DNA of 64,000 nucleotides, from positions 1,090,001-1,154,000 of the forward strand of contig NZ_CP083376.1 in the NCBI RefSeq assembly GCF_020042665.1, written 5' to 3'. Source of the stretch: Pseudoxanthomonas sp. X-1 (lineage in GTDB: Bacteria; Pseudomonadota; Gammaproteobacteria; Xanthomonadales; Xanthomonadaceae). Shown here in pieces: positions 16,920 through 25,943 of this stretch. The translations under genes were made by a program, and so were the position numbers. The notes beneath the pieces were generated by a model that saw only the letters and a program-made list of their open reading frames with translations, had not been told where the DNA came from and made no database searches. Position 1 is the first letter of the stretch, and every line of letters starts with the position of its first letter.

Positions 16920-16996
16920 AGAGTTTCGCAATCCTGCGTGCGCTCCCTGGGAGGGAACGTCACAAGGCAGCCTTCGCCACCAAGAGGAGACATCGC

Positions 16997-17926
16997 ATGA
17001 GCGTCAGCATCTTCGCCAGTCGGGACGTGCAGGATTTCCTGCGCACCGTGACCAACCTGGACGGCCAGGACGGCGACACCCGGACCAAGCAGGTCCTGCA
17101 CCGCATCCTGTCGGACCTGTTCAAGGCCATCGAGGACCTGGACCTGACGCCGGACGAGATCTGGGCCGGCATCAACTATCTCAACAAGCTCGGCCAGGAC
17201 AACGAGGCGGCGCTGCTGGCCGCGGGCATCGGCCTGGAGCACTACATCGACATGCGCCTGGACGAGGAGGATCGCCTGGCCGGGATCAGCGGCGGCACGC
17301 CGCGCACCATCGAGGGCCCGCTGTATGTGGCCGGCGCGCCGGTCACGGTGCGCAGCGCGCGCATCGACCGCGACCCCGATCCCGATGCCGGCCCGCTGCG
17401 CATCCACGGCGTGGTGCGCGGCCAGGACGGCGCGCCGCTGGCCGGGGCGCTGGTGGAGTGCTGGCATGCCAACTCCAAGGGCTTCTACTCGCACTTCGAT
17501 CCGACCGGGGCGCAGACCGAGTTCAACCTGCGCGGCACGGTCAAGACCGGGCCGGACGGGCGCTACGAGTTCCTGACCCGCATGCCGGTGGGCTACGGCT
17601 GTCCGCCGCAGGGCGCGACCCAGCAGCTGCTCAACCGCCTCGCGCGCCATGGCAACCGCCCCGCGCACGTGCACTTCTTCGTCAGCGGCGACGATCACCG
17701 CCGGCTGACCACGCAGTTCAACATCGACGGCGATCCGCTGCTGTGGGACGACTTCGCCTTCGCCACGCGCGATGGCCTGGTGCCGCCGGTGAAGACGGGC
17801 GAGGGCGGCAAGGCGCTGGGCTTCGAGGCCGACACCTACCAGGACATCGAATTCAACTTCGACCTGCTGCCGCTGGAAGCGGGCAAGGACGTCCAGGCCG
17901 TCCACCGGCTGCGCGCCGCCGCCTGA
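16997..17926 (+). CDS. catA: Catechol 1,2-dioxygenase
   Basis: Intradiol, Fe(III)-dependent cleavage of catechol to cis,cis-muconate. The 309-residue protein has the alpha-helical dimer linker at the N-terminus and the beta-sandwich catalytic domain. Its four iron ligands fall at Tyr164 (GFYSHFD), Tyr200 (PVGYGCP), His224 and His226 (RPAHVHFF), the same numbers as in the Acinetobacter enzyme. AAGAGGAG is the ribosome site before ATG 16997. The gene order catB-catC-catA ends here, and a GC-rich hairpin separates it from the ben genes. Confidence 0.97.
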   Translation: MSVSIFASRDVQDFLRTVTNLDGQDGDTRTKQVLHRILSDLFKAIEDLDLTPDEIWAGINYLNKLGQDNEAALLAAGIGLEHYIDMRLDEEDRLAGISGGTPRTIEGPLYVAGAPVTVRSARIDRDPDPDAGPLRIHGVVRGQDGAPLAGALVECWHANSKGFYSHFDPTGAQTEFNLRGTVKTGPDGRYEFLTRMPVGYGCPPQGATQQLLNRLARHGNRPAHVHFFVSGDDHRRLTTQFNIDGDPLLWDDFAFATRDGLVPPVKTGEGGKALGFEADTYQDIEFNFDLLPLEAGKDVQAVHRLRAAA

Positions 17927-17937
17927 CCGATCCGCGC

Positions 17938-17960
17938 GGGCGGCGCCGGACGCGCCGCCC
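17938..17960. terminator. GC-rich hairpin between catA and benA
   Basis: GGGCGGCGC pairs with GCGCCGCCC (17938-17946 with 17952-17960) around a five-base loop. No T-run follows, so it is more likely an RNA-stabilising or partial terminator element separating the cat and ben message levels than a full stop. Confidence 0.5.
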
Positions 17961-18031
17961 GCATTCCGCCACACCTTCGTCCGCGCCTCCACGCGCGGCG
18001 CCTTCGCCATCCTCGAACGGGAGGACTCCCC

Positions 18032-19390
18032 ATGTCTGCGATCATCGAACCCACCCGCGACATCGCGCAGCTGCTGGCCACCGCGGTGCAGGACGACCCG
18101 GAGGCCGGCATCTTCCGCTGCCGGCGCGACATCTTCACCGACGCCGAGCTGTTCGAGCTGGAGATGAAGGTCCTGTTCGAATCGAACTGGGTGTACCTGG
18201 CGCACGAGAGCCAGATTCCCGAGAACAACGACTACTTCACCACCTACATCGGCCGCCAGCCGGTGGTGATCACCCGCGACAAGACCGGCGAGCTGCATGC
18301 GGTGATCAACGCCTGCGCGCACCGCGGCGCGATGCTGTGCCGGCGCAAGCACGGCAACAAGGGCAGCTTCACCTGTCCCTTCCACGGCTGGACCTTCAGC
18401 AACACCGGCAAGCTGCTCAAGGTCAAGGACGAGAAGACCACCCAGTACCCGCCGCAGTTCGGCGAGGGCGGCTCGCACGATCTCAAGCGGGTGCCGCGCT
18501 TCGCCAGCTATCGCGGCTTCCTGTTCGGCAGCCTCTCCGAGGACGTGCTGCCGCTGGAGGAGCACCTGGGCCAGACGCGGGTGATCATCGACCAGATCGT
18601 CGACCAGGCGCCCGACGGCCTGGAGGTGCTGCGCGGCAGCTCGTCCTACATCTACGACGGCAACTGGAAGCTGCAGATGGAGAACGGCGCCGACGGCTAT
18701 CACGTCAGCTCGGTGCACTGGAACTACTCGGCCACCATGAGCCGGCGCAAGGAGACCGGCACCAAGGCGGTGGACGCTAACGGCTGGAGCAAGAGCATCG
18801 GCGGCGTCTACGGCTTCGAGCACGGCCACATCCTGCTGTGGACCCAGTCGCTCAACCCGGAGGTGCGGCCGGTCTGGGCGCACCGCGAGGAGATCGCCCA
18901 GCGCGTGGGCGCCGAGCGCGCCGAGTTCATCACCCGGCAGACGCGCAACCTGTGCCTGTATCCCAACGTCTATCTGATGGATCAGTTCTCCACCCAGATC
19001 CGCGTCGCTCGCCCGATCAGCGTGGACAAGACCGAGATCACCATCTACTGCTTCGGGGTCAAGGGCGAGAGCGCCGAGGAGCGGGCCACCCGCATCCGCC
19101 AGTACGAGGACTTCTTCAACGTCTCGGGCATGGGCACGGCCGACGATCTGGAGGAGTTCCGCGCTTGCCAGCAGGGCTATGCCGGCACGGCCGCGCTGTG
19201 GAACGACCTCAGCCGCGGCGCGCCGATGTGGATCGAAGGCGCGGACGAGAACGCCAGGAAGATGGGCATGCAGCCGCTGCTGTCCGGCGGCCGCAGCGAG
19301 GACGAGGGCCTGTTCGTGCGCCAGCATGCGTACTGGGCGCAGGCCATGCGCCGCGCGCTGGCGGACGGGGCCGACGGGGAGGCCGCGTGA
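18032..19390 (+). CDS. benA: Benzoate 1,2-dioxygenase, large (alpha) subunit
   Basis: Catalytic subunit of the ring-hydroxylating oxygenase that turns benzoate into its cis-1,2-dihydrodiol acid. In the 452 residues I find the Rieske ligands Cys95, His97, Cys115 and His118 (CAHRG...CPFHGW) and the mononuclear iron region with bridging Asp221 and ligands His224 and His229 ([14 protein letters not shown]). The protein resembles BenA, not Ant[19 protein letters not shown] and [13 protein letters not shown] are benzoate-type. AACGGGAGGA precedes the ATG. The benB start overlaps its stop by four bases. Confidence 0.96.
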   Translation: MSAIIEPTRDIAQLLATAVQDDPEAGIFRCRRDIFTDAELFELEMKVLFESNWVYLAHESQIPENNDYFTTYIGRQPVVITRDKTGELHAVINACAHRGAMLCRRKHGNKGSFTCPFHGWTFSNTGKLLKVKDEKTTQYPPQFGEGGSHDLKRVPRFASYRGFLFGSLSEDVLPLEEHLGQTRVIIDQIVDQAPDGLEVLRGSSSYIYDGNWKLQMENGADGYHVSSVHWNYSATMSRRKETGTKAVDANGWSKSIGGVYGFEHGHILLWTQSLNPEVRPVWAHREEIAQRVGAERAEFITRQTRNLCLYPNVYLMDQFSTQIRVARPISVDKTEITIYCFGVKGESAEERATRIRQYEDFFNVSGMGTADDLEEFRACQQGYAGTAALWNDLSRGAPMWIEGADENARKMGMQPLLSGGRSEDEGLFVRQHAYWAQAMRRALADGADGEAA

Positions 19391-19875
19391 GCCACGACAT
19401 CGCCGCCATCGCCGCGTTCCTGTACCGCGAAGCGCGCCTGCTGGACGACCGTCAGTGGGACGAATGGCTGACCCTGTACGCCGAGGACGTCACCTACTGG
19501 ATGCCGGCCTGGGACGACGACGACCGGTTGACCGAGGACCCGCAGTCGCAGATCTCGCTGATCTACTACCCCAGCCGCGACGGCCTGGAGGATCGGGTGT
19601 TCCGGATCAAGACCGAGCGCTCCAGCGCGTCCACGCCCGAGCCGCGCACCGGGCACAACACCACCAACATCGAGCTGCTCGCCGAGCGCGGCGAGGAGGT
19701 GGACGTCCGCTACAACTTCCACACGCTCAACCACCGCTACAAGATCACCGACCACTTCTTCGGCACCTGCTACGCGACCCTGCGCCGCGAGAACGGCGGC
19801 TATCTGTTCGCCGACAAGAAGATCGTGCTGAAGAACGACTACATCCGCCAGGTCATCGACATCTACCACGTCTGA
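19387..19875 (+). CDS. benB: Benzoate 1,2-dioxygenase, small (beta) subunit
   Basis: A 162-residue structural subunit of the alpha3-beta3 oxygenase. It shows the ring-hydroxylase beta fold: [28 protein letters not shown] near the N-terminus, then [18 protein letters not shown] and a C-terminal [18 protein letters not shown]. The start is a GTG at 19387, inside the GTGA that also contains the benA stop, so translation is coupled and the subunits are made in step. Extending upstream in frame would run into benA. Confidence 0.95.
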   Translation: MSHDIAAIAAFLYREARLLDDRQWDEWLTLYAEDVTYWMPAWDDDDRLTEDPQSQISLIYYPSRDGLEDRVFRIKTERSSASTPEPRTGHNTTNIELLAERGEEVDVRYNFHTLNHRYKITDHFFGTCYATLRRENGGYLFADKKIVLKNDYIRQVIDIYHV

Positions 19876-19897
19876 GCCGGGCGCGAAGGAGAACCCC

Positions 19898-20935
19898 ATG
19901 AGCTATCGCATCGCGTTGAACTTCGAGGACGGCGTCACCCGCTTCATCGACTGCAACCCCGGCGAGAAGGTGCTGGACGCCGCGTTCCGCGCCAGGGTCA
20001 ACCTGCCGATGGACTGCTCGGACGGGGTGTGCGGCACCTGCAAGTGCCGCGCCGAGGCTGGTGCCTACGATCTGGGCGAGGACTACATCGACGATGCGCT
20101 GAGCGCCGACGAGGCGGCGGCCGGGCTGGTGCTGACCTGCCAGATGGTGCCCGCCAGCGATTGCACGATCGCCGTGCCGGTGACCTCGGCGGCCTGCAAG
20201 ACCGGCACGTCCCGCTTCCGGGCCGCGGTGGTGGACGTGGTGCCGCACGCGGACGCCGCGCTGGAGTTGAAGCTGGAGGCGCTGGAAGACGCGCCTGCGT
20301 TCCTGCCCGGCCAGTACGTCAACATCACCGTGCCGGGCAGCGGCGGGCAGACGCGCTCCTACTCCTTCAGCTCGCCGCCGGGCTCGGACACGCCCGCGTT
20401 CCTGATCAAGCGCGTGCCCGGCGGCCTGATGAGCGGCTACCTGGACAGCGCCAGCCCCGGCCAGGTGCTGGAGCTGACCGGCCCGCTCGGCAGCTTCTAT
20501 CTGCGCGCGGTGACGCGGCCGGTGCTGATGCTGGCCGGCGGCACCGGCCTGGCGCCGTTCCTGGCGATGCTGGCCCAGCTCGAGCGCACCGGCAGCGCCC
20601 ACCCGGTGCACCTGATGTATGGCGTCACCCGCGGCGCCGACCTGGTGCTGGTGGAGCAGCTGCAGGGCTTCGCCGAGCGGCTGGACTTCTTCAGCTTCAC
20701 CACCTGCGTGGTCGATCCGGCCTCGCGCCATCCCAAGGTGGGCTATGTCACCGACCATCTGCCGCCCGAGGCGCTGCATGCGGGCGAGGTGGACGTCTAT
20801 CTGTGCGGCCCGCCGCCGATGGTCGATGCGGTGCGCAACCACTTCACCGCGATCGCCCTGAGCCCCGCCAACTTCTACTACGAGAAGTTCACGCCCAACG
20901 CGCCGGCCAGCGCGCCGCAGGACCTGGCCGCGTGA
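19898..20935 (+). CDS. benC: Benzoate 1,2-dioxygenase electron-transfer reductase
   Basis: Moves electrons from NADH to the BenAB oxygenase. The 345 residues hold an N-terminal plant-type [2Fe-2S] ferredoxin domain with Cys40, Cys45, Cys48 and Cys81 (CSDGVCGTCKC...TCQ), an FAD domain with RSYS at 153-156, and an NADH domain (MLAGGTGLAPFLAML, then YLCGPPPMVD and a terminal FYYEKF). Length and order are those of BenC/AntC reductases. GAAGGAGA lies before the ATG. Its stop overlaps the benD start. Confidence 0.96.
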   Translation: MSYRIALNFEDGVTRFIDCNPGEKVLDAAFRARVNLPMDCSDGVCGTCKCRAEAGAYDLGEDYIDDALSADEAAAGLVLTCQMVPASDCTIAVPVTSAACKTGTSRFRAAVVDVVPHADAALELKLEALEDAPAFLPGQYVNITVPGSGGQTRSYSFSSPPGSDTPAFLIKRVPGGLMSGYLDSASPGQVLELTGPLGSFYLRAVTRPVLMLAGGTGLAPFLAMLAQLERTGSAHPVHLMYGVTRGADLVLVEQLQGFAERLDFFSFTTCVVDPASRHPKVGYVTDHLPPEALHAGEVDVYLCGPPPMVDAVRNHFTAIALSPANFYYEKFTPNAPASAPQDLAA

Positions 20936-21702
20936 GCGGACGCTTCGCCGGGCAGGTGATGGTGGTGACCGGTGCCGCGCAGGGCATCGGCCAGGGCGTG
21001 GCGCAGCGCGCCGCGGCCGAGGGCGCGCAGGTGGTGCTGGTGGACCGCGCGGACTTCGTCGGCGAGGTCGCCGCGGCGATCGGCGCGCAGGCGGTGGGTT
21101 TCAACGCCGACCTGGAGACCCATGCGGGCGCGCAGGCGGCGATGGACTTCGCCGCGCGCCACTTCGGCGGCATCGACATCCTGGTCAACAACGTCGGTGG
21201 CGCGATCCGCATGCGCCCGTACGCGGCCTTCGAGCCGGCGCAGATCGACGCGGAGATCCGCCGCTCGCTGATGCCCACGCTGTACGGCTGCCACGCGGTG
21301 CTGCCGCATCTGTTGACGCGCGGCGGCGGCACCATCGTCAACGTCTCGTCCAACGCCACCCGCGGCATCCACCGCGTGCCGTACTCGGCGGCCAAGGGCG
21401 GCATCAACGCGCTGACCCAGTCGCTGGCCATGGAGCTGGGGGCGCACAACATCCGCGTGGTGGCCACCGCGCCGGGCGGCACGTCGGCGCCGCCGCGCCG
21501 GGTGCCGCGCAACGCCGAGGGCGACAGCGCGCAGGAACAGGCGTGGATGGCGCAGGCGGTCGAGCAGGTCACAGGCTCCACCTTCCTCAAGCGCTACGCG
21601 ACCGTGGAGGAACAGGTCGCGCCGATCCTGTTCCTGGCCTCGCGCGAGGCCTCCTACATCACCGGCTCGATCCTGCCGGTCGCCGGCGGCGACACCGGCT
21701 GA
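20932..21702 (+). CDS. benD: Dihydroxycyclohexadiene carboxylate dehydrogenase
   Basis: Oxidises and decarboxylates the benzoate cis-diol to catechol with NAD+. A 256-residue short-chain dehydrogenase with the nucleotide motif TGAAQGIGQG at about 11-20, NNVGG near 85, and the catalytic YSAAK. RGIHRVPYSAAKGGINALTQ and TAPGGTSAPPRRVPRN are typical of BenD/XylL. The start is GTG 20932 in a GTGA overlap with benC. There is no independent ribosome site stronger than the coupling. Confidence 0.94.
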   Translation: MSGRFAGQVMVVTGAAQGIGQGVAQRAAAEGAQVVLVDRADFVGEVAAAIGAQAVGFNADLETHAGAQAAMDFAARHFGGIDILVNNVGGAIRMRPYAAFEPAQIDAEIRRSLMPTLYGCHAVLPHLLTRGGGTIVNVSSNATRGIHRVPYSAAKGGINALTQSLAMELGAHNIRVVATAPGGTSAPPRRVPRNAEGDSAQEQAWMAQAVEQVTGSTFLKRYATVEEQVAPILFLASREASYITGSILPVAGGDTG

Positions 21703-21745
21703 CCGCAAGCGCCACATCCACGCCACGCACGACCTGGGAGGGAAC

Positions 21746-21820
21746 ATGCACGCGCACCACACGCACACCATCGAGGATTTCTCGCCTTCGGCCGCGCCCG
21801 CGCACGGAGGCCGGCCATGA
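21746..21820 (+). CDS. Possible 24-residue His-rich small ORF coupled to the monooxygenase gene
   Basis: An ATG at 21746 follows an excellent ribosome site (GGGAGG, six bases away) and opens MHAHHTHTIED, closing at a TGA that overlaps the ATG of the monooxygenase gene (ATGA). It may be a translated leader that delivers ribosomes to the next gene, or a relic of a longer coding region. The five histidines near the start are unusual. Not recognised; real translation is uncertain. Confidence 0.45.
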   Translation: MHAHHTHTIEDFSPSAAPAHGGRP

Positions 21821-23094
21821 GCGCATCGGCGCCGCTGCGCATCGGCATCGTCGGCGGCGGCATCGCCGGCGTCGGCCTGGCGCTGGGCCTGGCGCGCAGG
21901 CCGCACCTGGAGGTGCGCCTGTTCGAATCCGCGCGCGCCTTCGGCGAGATCGGCGCGGGCGTGTCCTTCGGTCCCAACGCGGTGCGCGCGATCCAGGGCC
22001 TGGGCATGGGCGAGGCCTATGCCGAGCTGGCCGACCGCACGCCGGCGCCGCATGGCGATGTGTGGTTCGAATGGCGGCGCGGCGAAGATGCGCGCCTGCT
22101 CGGCGCCACGCGCGCGCCCGGGGTCGGGCAGTCGTCCGTGCATCGCGCCGATTTCCTGGATGCGCTGGCCACCCGCCTACCGCTCGGAATGACCGCCTTC
22201 GGCAAGCGCGCGGTCGGCGTGGAGCAGGGCGACGACGCGGCCCGCGTGCACTTCGCCGATGGCAGCCACTACGAGGGCGACCTGCTGATCGCCGCCGACG
22301 GCATCAAGTCGGCGCTGCGCGCCGAGGTGCTGCGGCCGCTGGGGCAGCTGCCCGTCGCGCCGCGCTTCACCGGCACCTGCGCCTATCGCGGCATGATCGA
22401 GAGCGAACGCCTGCGACGGGCCTTCATCGCCGCCGGCGTGGACACGCATTTGGTCGACGTCCCGCAGATGATCCTGGGGCTGGACGCCCACATCCTGACC
22501 TTTCCGGTCAAGCAGGGACGGCTGATCAACGTGGTCGCCTTCGTCTCCGATCGCAGCGATCCGGACCCGCAGTGGCCGCAGGGCCAGCCCTGGGTGCGTG
22601 AGGCCAGCAGCCGCGAGATGCTCGAGGCCTATGCGCACTGGGGCGTCGCCGCGCGCACGCTGCTGGAATGCATCGACGCGCCCACGCATTGGGCGCTGCA
22701 CGAGGGCGCGCAGCTGCCGCGCTATGTGCACGGCCGCCTGGCACTGATCGGCGATGCCGCCCACGCCATGCTGCCTCACCAGGGCGCCGGCGCCGGCCAG
22801 GGGCTGGAGGACGCCTACTTCTTCGCCCGGCTGCTGTCCGACCCCGCGCTGACGCGGGCGCAGCTGCCGGCGCTGCTGGAGGCCTACGACGCCATCCGCA
22901 GGCCGCGCGCATGCCGGGTGCAGCGCACCTCGTGGGAGGCCGGCGAGCTCTACGAACTGCGCGATCCGCGGGTCGGCGGGGACGACGTGGGGCTGGGCGC
23001 CACGCTGGCCTCGCGCTTCGACTGGATCTGGAACCACGACCTGGATGCCGAGGTGGAACAGGCGCGCCAGGCCATGAACACCGTCGCGGCCTGA
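21817..23094 (+). CDS. FAD-dependent monooxygenase, salicylate hydroxylase-like
   Basis: A 425-residue class A flavoprotein monooxygenase that probably converts salicylate to catechol by decarboxylating hydroxylation. Motifs: dinucleotide fold GIVGGGIAGVGLALGLARR (residues about 9-27), FGEIGAGVSFGPNAVRAI, the DG-motif region LLIAADGIKSALR, and LALIGDAAHAMLPHQGAGAGQGLEDA for the FAD ribityl part. Sequence character is that of NahG/SalA and fungal salicylate hydroxylases. Placement after benABCD and beside cat genes fits a second feeder into catechol. Another aromatic acid could be the true substrate. Confidence 0.85.
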   Translation: MSASAPLRIGIVGGGIAGVGLALGLARRPHLEVRLFESARAFGEIGAGVSFGPNAVRAIQGLGMGEAYAELADRTPAPHGDVWFEWRRGEDARLLGATRAPGVGQSSVHRADFLDALATRLPLGMTAFGKRAVGVEQGDDAARVHFADGSHYEGDLLIAADGIKSALRAEVLRPLGQLPVAPRFTGTCAYRGMIESERLRRAFIAAGVDTHLVDVPQMILGLDAHILTFPVKQGRLINVVAFVSDRSDPDPQWPQGQPWVREASSREMLEAYAHWGVAARTLLECIDAPTHWALHEGAQLPRYVHGRLALIGDAAHAMLPHQGAGAGQGLEDAYFFARLLSDPALTRAQLPALLEAYDAIRRPRACRVQRTSWEAGELYELRDPRVGGDDVGLGATLASRFDWIWNHDLDAEVEQARQAMNTVAA

Positions 23095-23197
23095 GGGGAC
23101 GCAGGGGCGCGACGCAATCAACGCCGCGCTGTGGCTGCCCGACGGCAGGCCAGCGCGCTCAACCAGAACGTGTCATCGGTCTTCGGAGGGAGGAGAC

Positions 23198-24541
23198 ATG
23201 CACAGCATCGACGTGAACGAGGCAATCGAACGCGGCCGTTTCGGCCGGCTGCAGTGGACGGTGGTGGCCATGTGCGGGCTGCTGCTGGTGGTGGACGGCT
23301 ACGACGTGTTCATCGCCGGCACGGTGCTGCCGACGCTGATCAAGGAATGGGGGCTGACCAAGCCCGAGGCGGGCGTGCTGCAGGCCTGGGCGCTGTTCGG
23401 GATGATGTTTGGCGCGCTGATCTTCGGCTCGCTGGCCGACCGCTTCGGTCGCAAGAACGGCGTGGTCATGAGCTTCCTGCTGTTCACCGTGGCCACGCTG
23501 CTGACCGGCTTCGCCCAGGATCCGACCCAGTTCAAGGTGGCGCGCTTCTTCGCCGGCATGGGCTGCGGCGGGCTGATGCCCAACGCGGTGGCGCTGGTCA
23601 ACGAGTACTCGCCCAAGCGGCTGCGCGGCACGATGGTGGCGCTGATGTTCAGCGGCTACTCGGTCGGCGGCATGGTGTCGGCCGGGCTGGGCATCTGGAT
23701 GATCCCCAACCTGGGCTGGCGACCCATGTTCTGGATCGCGGTGCTGCCGCTGCTGTTCCTGCCGCTGGTGTGGTGGAAGCTGCCCGAGTCGCTGGGCTTC
23801 CTGATCCGGCGCGGCGACCAGGCCGGGGCGCGCGCCATCCACGCGCGCCTGCCCGGGGCGACGCCGCTGGGGCCGCAGGACGTGCTGGTCCACGACGCGC
23901 CCACCGGCGCGACGGCGTCGGTGGCCGAACTGTTCCGCGGCGGCCGCGGCCTGCGCACGCTGATGCTGTGGACGGCGTTCTTCTGCTGCCTGCTGCTGGT
24001 GTTCCTGCTCAGCTCGTGGCTGCCCAAGGTCATGCAGGAGGCCGGCTATGCGGAGAAGGCCAGCCTGCTGACGCTGTTCTCGCTCAACTTCGGCGGCATG
24101 GCCGGCGCGATCCTGGGCGGCCGCCTGGGTGATCGTTTCGGCCTGCCGCGGGTGGTGGTGGCGTACTTCGTGGCGGCCACGCTGTCCATCGCGCTGATCG
24201 GCTTCGACCTGCCGGTGGCGGCGCTGTTCGCGCTGGTCTTCGTCGCGGGCGCGGCGACCATCGGCACGCAGATCCTGCTCTACGCTAGCGTGGCCCAGCT
24301 CTACGAGCTGTCGATCCGCTCCACCGGCCTGGGCTGGGCCTCGGGCGTGGGCCGCATCGGCGCGATCGTCGGGCCGACGCTGGGTGGCGTGCTGCTGGCC
24401 AGGGAGCTGCCGCTGCAGCAGAACTTCCTGATCTTCGCCATTCCCGCGGCGCTGGCCACGCTGGCCACGCTGGTCTACGCGCTGTCTAGCCAGCCGCCGG
24501 TCGCCACGCCCCGCGTGGCGGTGGCCGCAGAAGCGCCCTGA
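23198..24541 (+). CDS. benK: MFS aromatic acid/H+ symporter, BenK type
   Basis: Inner membrane uptake of benzoate or a related aromatic acid. The 447-residue protein has 12 predicted membrane helices, the AAHS-family motif VVDGYDVFIAGTVLP in helix 1, and the loop motif GSLADRFGRKNGVV between helices 2 and 3, with a long central loop around residues 210-245. The final part (RSTGLGWASGVGRIGAIVGPTLGG) is characteristic of BenK/PcaK. GGAGGGAGGAG precedes the start. A gap of one base separates it from the benE gene, so both are on one transcript. Confidence 0.92.
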   Translation: MHSIDVNEAIERGRFGRLQWTVVAMCGLLLVVDGYDVFIAGTVLPTLIKEWGLTKPEAGVLQAWALFGMMFGALIFGSLADRFGRKNGVVMSFLLFTVATLLTGFAQDPTQFKVARFFAGMGCGGLMPNAVALVNEYSPKRLRGTMVALMFSGYSVGGMVSAGLGIWMIPNLGWRPMFWIAVLPLLFLPLVWWKLPESLGFLIRRGDQAGARAIHARLPGATPLGPQDVLVHDAPTGATASVAELFRGGRGLRTLMLWTAFFCCLLLVFLLSSWLPKVMQEAGYAEKASLLTLFSLNFGGMAGAILGGRLGDRFGLPRVVVAYFVAATLSIALIGFDLPVAALFALVFVAGAATIGTQILLYASVAQLYELSIRSTGLGWASGVGRIGAIVGPTLGGVLLARELPLQQNFLIFAIPAALATLATLVYALSSQPPVATPRVAVAAEAP

Positions 24542-24542
24542 G

Positions 24543-25805
24543 ATGCGCGACGCGCTGCGCCAGCTCTGCCGCGATGCCTCGCCCTCGGCGGTGTTGGCCG
24601 GCGTGGTCGCCACGCTGATCTCCTTCGCCGGGCCGCTGGTGATCGTGTTCCAGGCCGCGGCCGCGCTGCCGGCGCCGCTGCTCGCCTCGTGGGTCTGGGC
24701 GATCTGCATCGGCAGCGGCGTGCTGGGGATCGTGCTGAGCCTGCGCTATCGCGTCCCGGTGGTGATCGCCTGGTCGATTCCCGGTTCGGTGCTGCTGGTC
24801 GGCCTGCTGCCCACGCTCGACTACGCGGTGGCGATCGGCGCCTACCTGGTGGCCAGCGTATTGCTGCTGGCCATCGGGCTGTCCGGCGCGTTCGACCGGA
24901 TCGTGGCGCGGCTGCCGCCGGCGATCACCGCGGCGATGCTGGCCGGCGTGCTGTTCGGCTTCGCCACCAAGGCCTTCGTCGGCATGGCCGCGCAGGTGTG
25001 GCTGGTGCTGGCGATGTTCGCGGCGTTCTTCGTCGGCCGGCGCTGGTTCGCCCGCTATGCGGTGGTGGCGGTGCTGATCACCGGCGTGCTGGTGGCGGCG
25101 CTGTGCGGGCAACTGCACGGCCCACTGCCGGCGCTGGCGTTGACCACGCCGGTGTGGATCGCACCGCGCCTGGAGTGGCAGGCCATCGTCAGCCTCGGCC
25201 TACCGCTGCTGGTGGTGGCTTTGACCGGGCAGTTCATGCCGGGCATGGCCGTGCTGCGGACCAGCGGCTACGCGCGGCCGGCCGCCCGGCCTCTGCTGGT
25301 GTGGTCGGGCGTGGCCTCGGCGCTGCTGGCGCCATTCGGCTGCCATGGTCTGAATCCCGGCGCGGTCACCGCCGCGCTGTGCACCGGGCCCGAGGCGCAT
25401 CCGCGCGCCGAGCGGCGCTACGTGGCCGGCATCTCGGGTGGGGTCGCCTACCTGCTGCTGGGCAGCGTCGCCGGCAGCGTGGTGGCGCTGTTCTCCACGC
25501 TGCCCAGGGAGCTGGTTGCCACGCTGGCGGGGCTGGCGCTGTTTCCGAGCATCGCCAACGCGCTCGGCACCGCGCTGGCCGCGCCGGACGCGCGCGACGC
25601 GGCGCTGGTGACCTTCATCGTCGGGGCCTCGGGCATGTCGCTGCTGGGGCTGGGTGCGGCGTTCTGGAGTCTGGTGTTCGGCCTGGCCGCGCACCTGCTG
25701 CTGACGTGGCGACGCGGCCGCGTGGGGTCGGTTTCCGTTGGCGGTCGCACCTCCTCCGCAGGCGAGGAGGCCATGCCCGCGATGGGCATCGAACCGCCGC
25801 GCTGA
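24543..25805 (+). CDS. benE: Benzoate/H+ symporter BenE family protein
   Basis: A 420-residue membrane protein with about 11-12 hydrophobic helices and a hydrophilic tail. It opens LRQLCRDASPSAVLAGVVATLISFAGPLVIVFQAA and has FGCHGLNPGAVTAALCTGPEAHP in the middle, a conserved BenE region. It provides a second benzoate uptake route beside BenK. The last 30 residues (after RRGRVGSVSVGG) are low-complexity. Starts one base after benK. Confidence 0.92.
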   Translation: MRDALRQLCRDASPSAVLAGVVATLISFAGPLVIVFQAAAALPAPLLASWVWAICIGSGVLGIVLSLRYRVPVVIAWSIPGSVLLVGLLPTLDYAVAIGAYLVASVLLLAIGLSGAFDRIVARLPPAITAAMLAGVLFGFATKAFVGMAAQVWLVLAMFAAFFVGRRWFARYAVVAVLITGVLVAALCGQLHGPLPALALTTPVWIAPRLEWQAIVSLGLPLLVVALTGQFMPGMAVLRTSGYARPAARPLLVWSGVASALLAPFGCHGLNPGAVTAALCTGPEAHPRAERRYVAGISGGVAYLLLGSVAGSVVALFSTLPRELVATLAGLALFPSIANALGTALAAPDARDAALVTFIVGASGMSLLGLGAAFWSLVFGLAAHLLLTWRRGRVGSVSVGGRTSSAGEEAMPAMGIEPPR

Positions 25806-25943
25806 CGCCTGCGCACCGCTTGTATCGGCCCGTCCCGCTCCGTGCGCGGCGCGACGGGGGAGCGTTTCGCCGCACGCATGCCATCGCGCGCCCGCCACCG
25901 GGCCGCGCTCGAGATCCATCACACCAGGTTCGGGGAGAGCCAC

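Noticed and set aside
18032..20935. Anthranilate dioxygenase (antABC) in place of benABC
   Set aside because: The large subunit has benzoate-type phrases ([31 protein letters not shown]), benD follows, and transporters are of the benzoate type.
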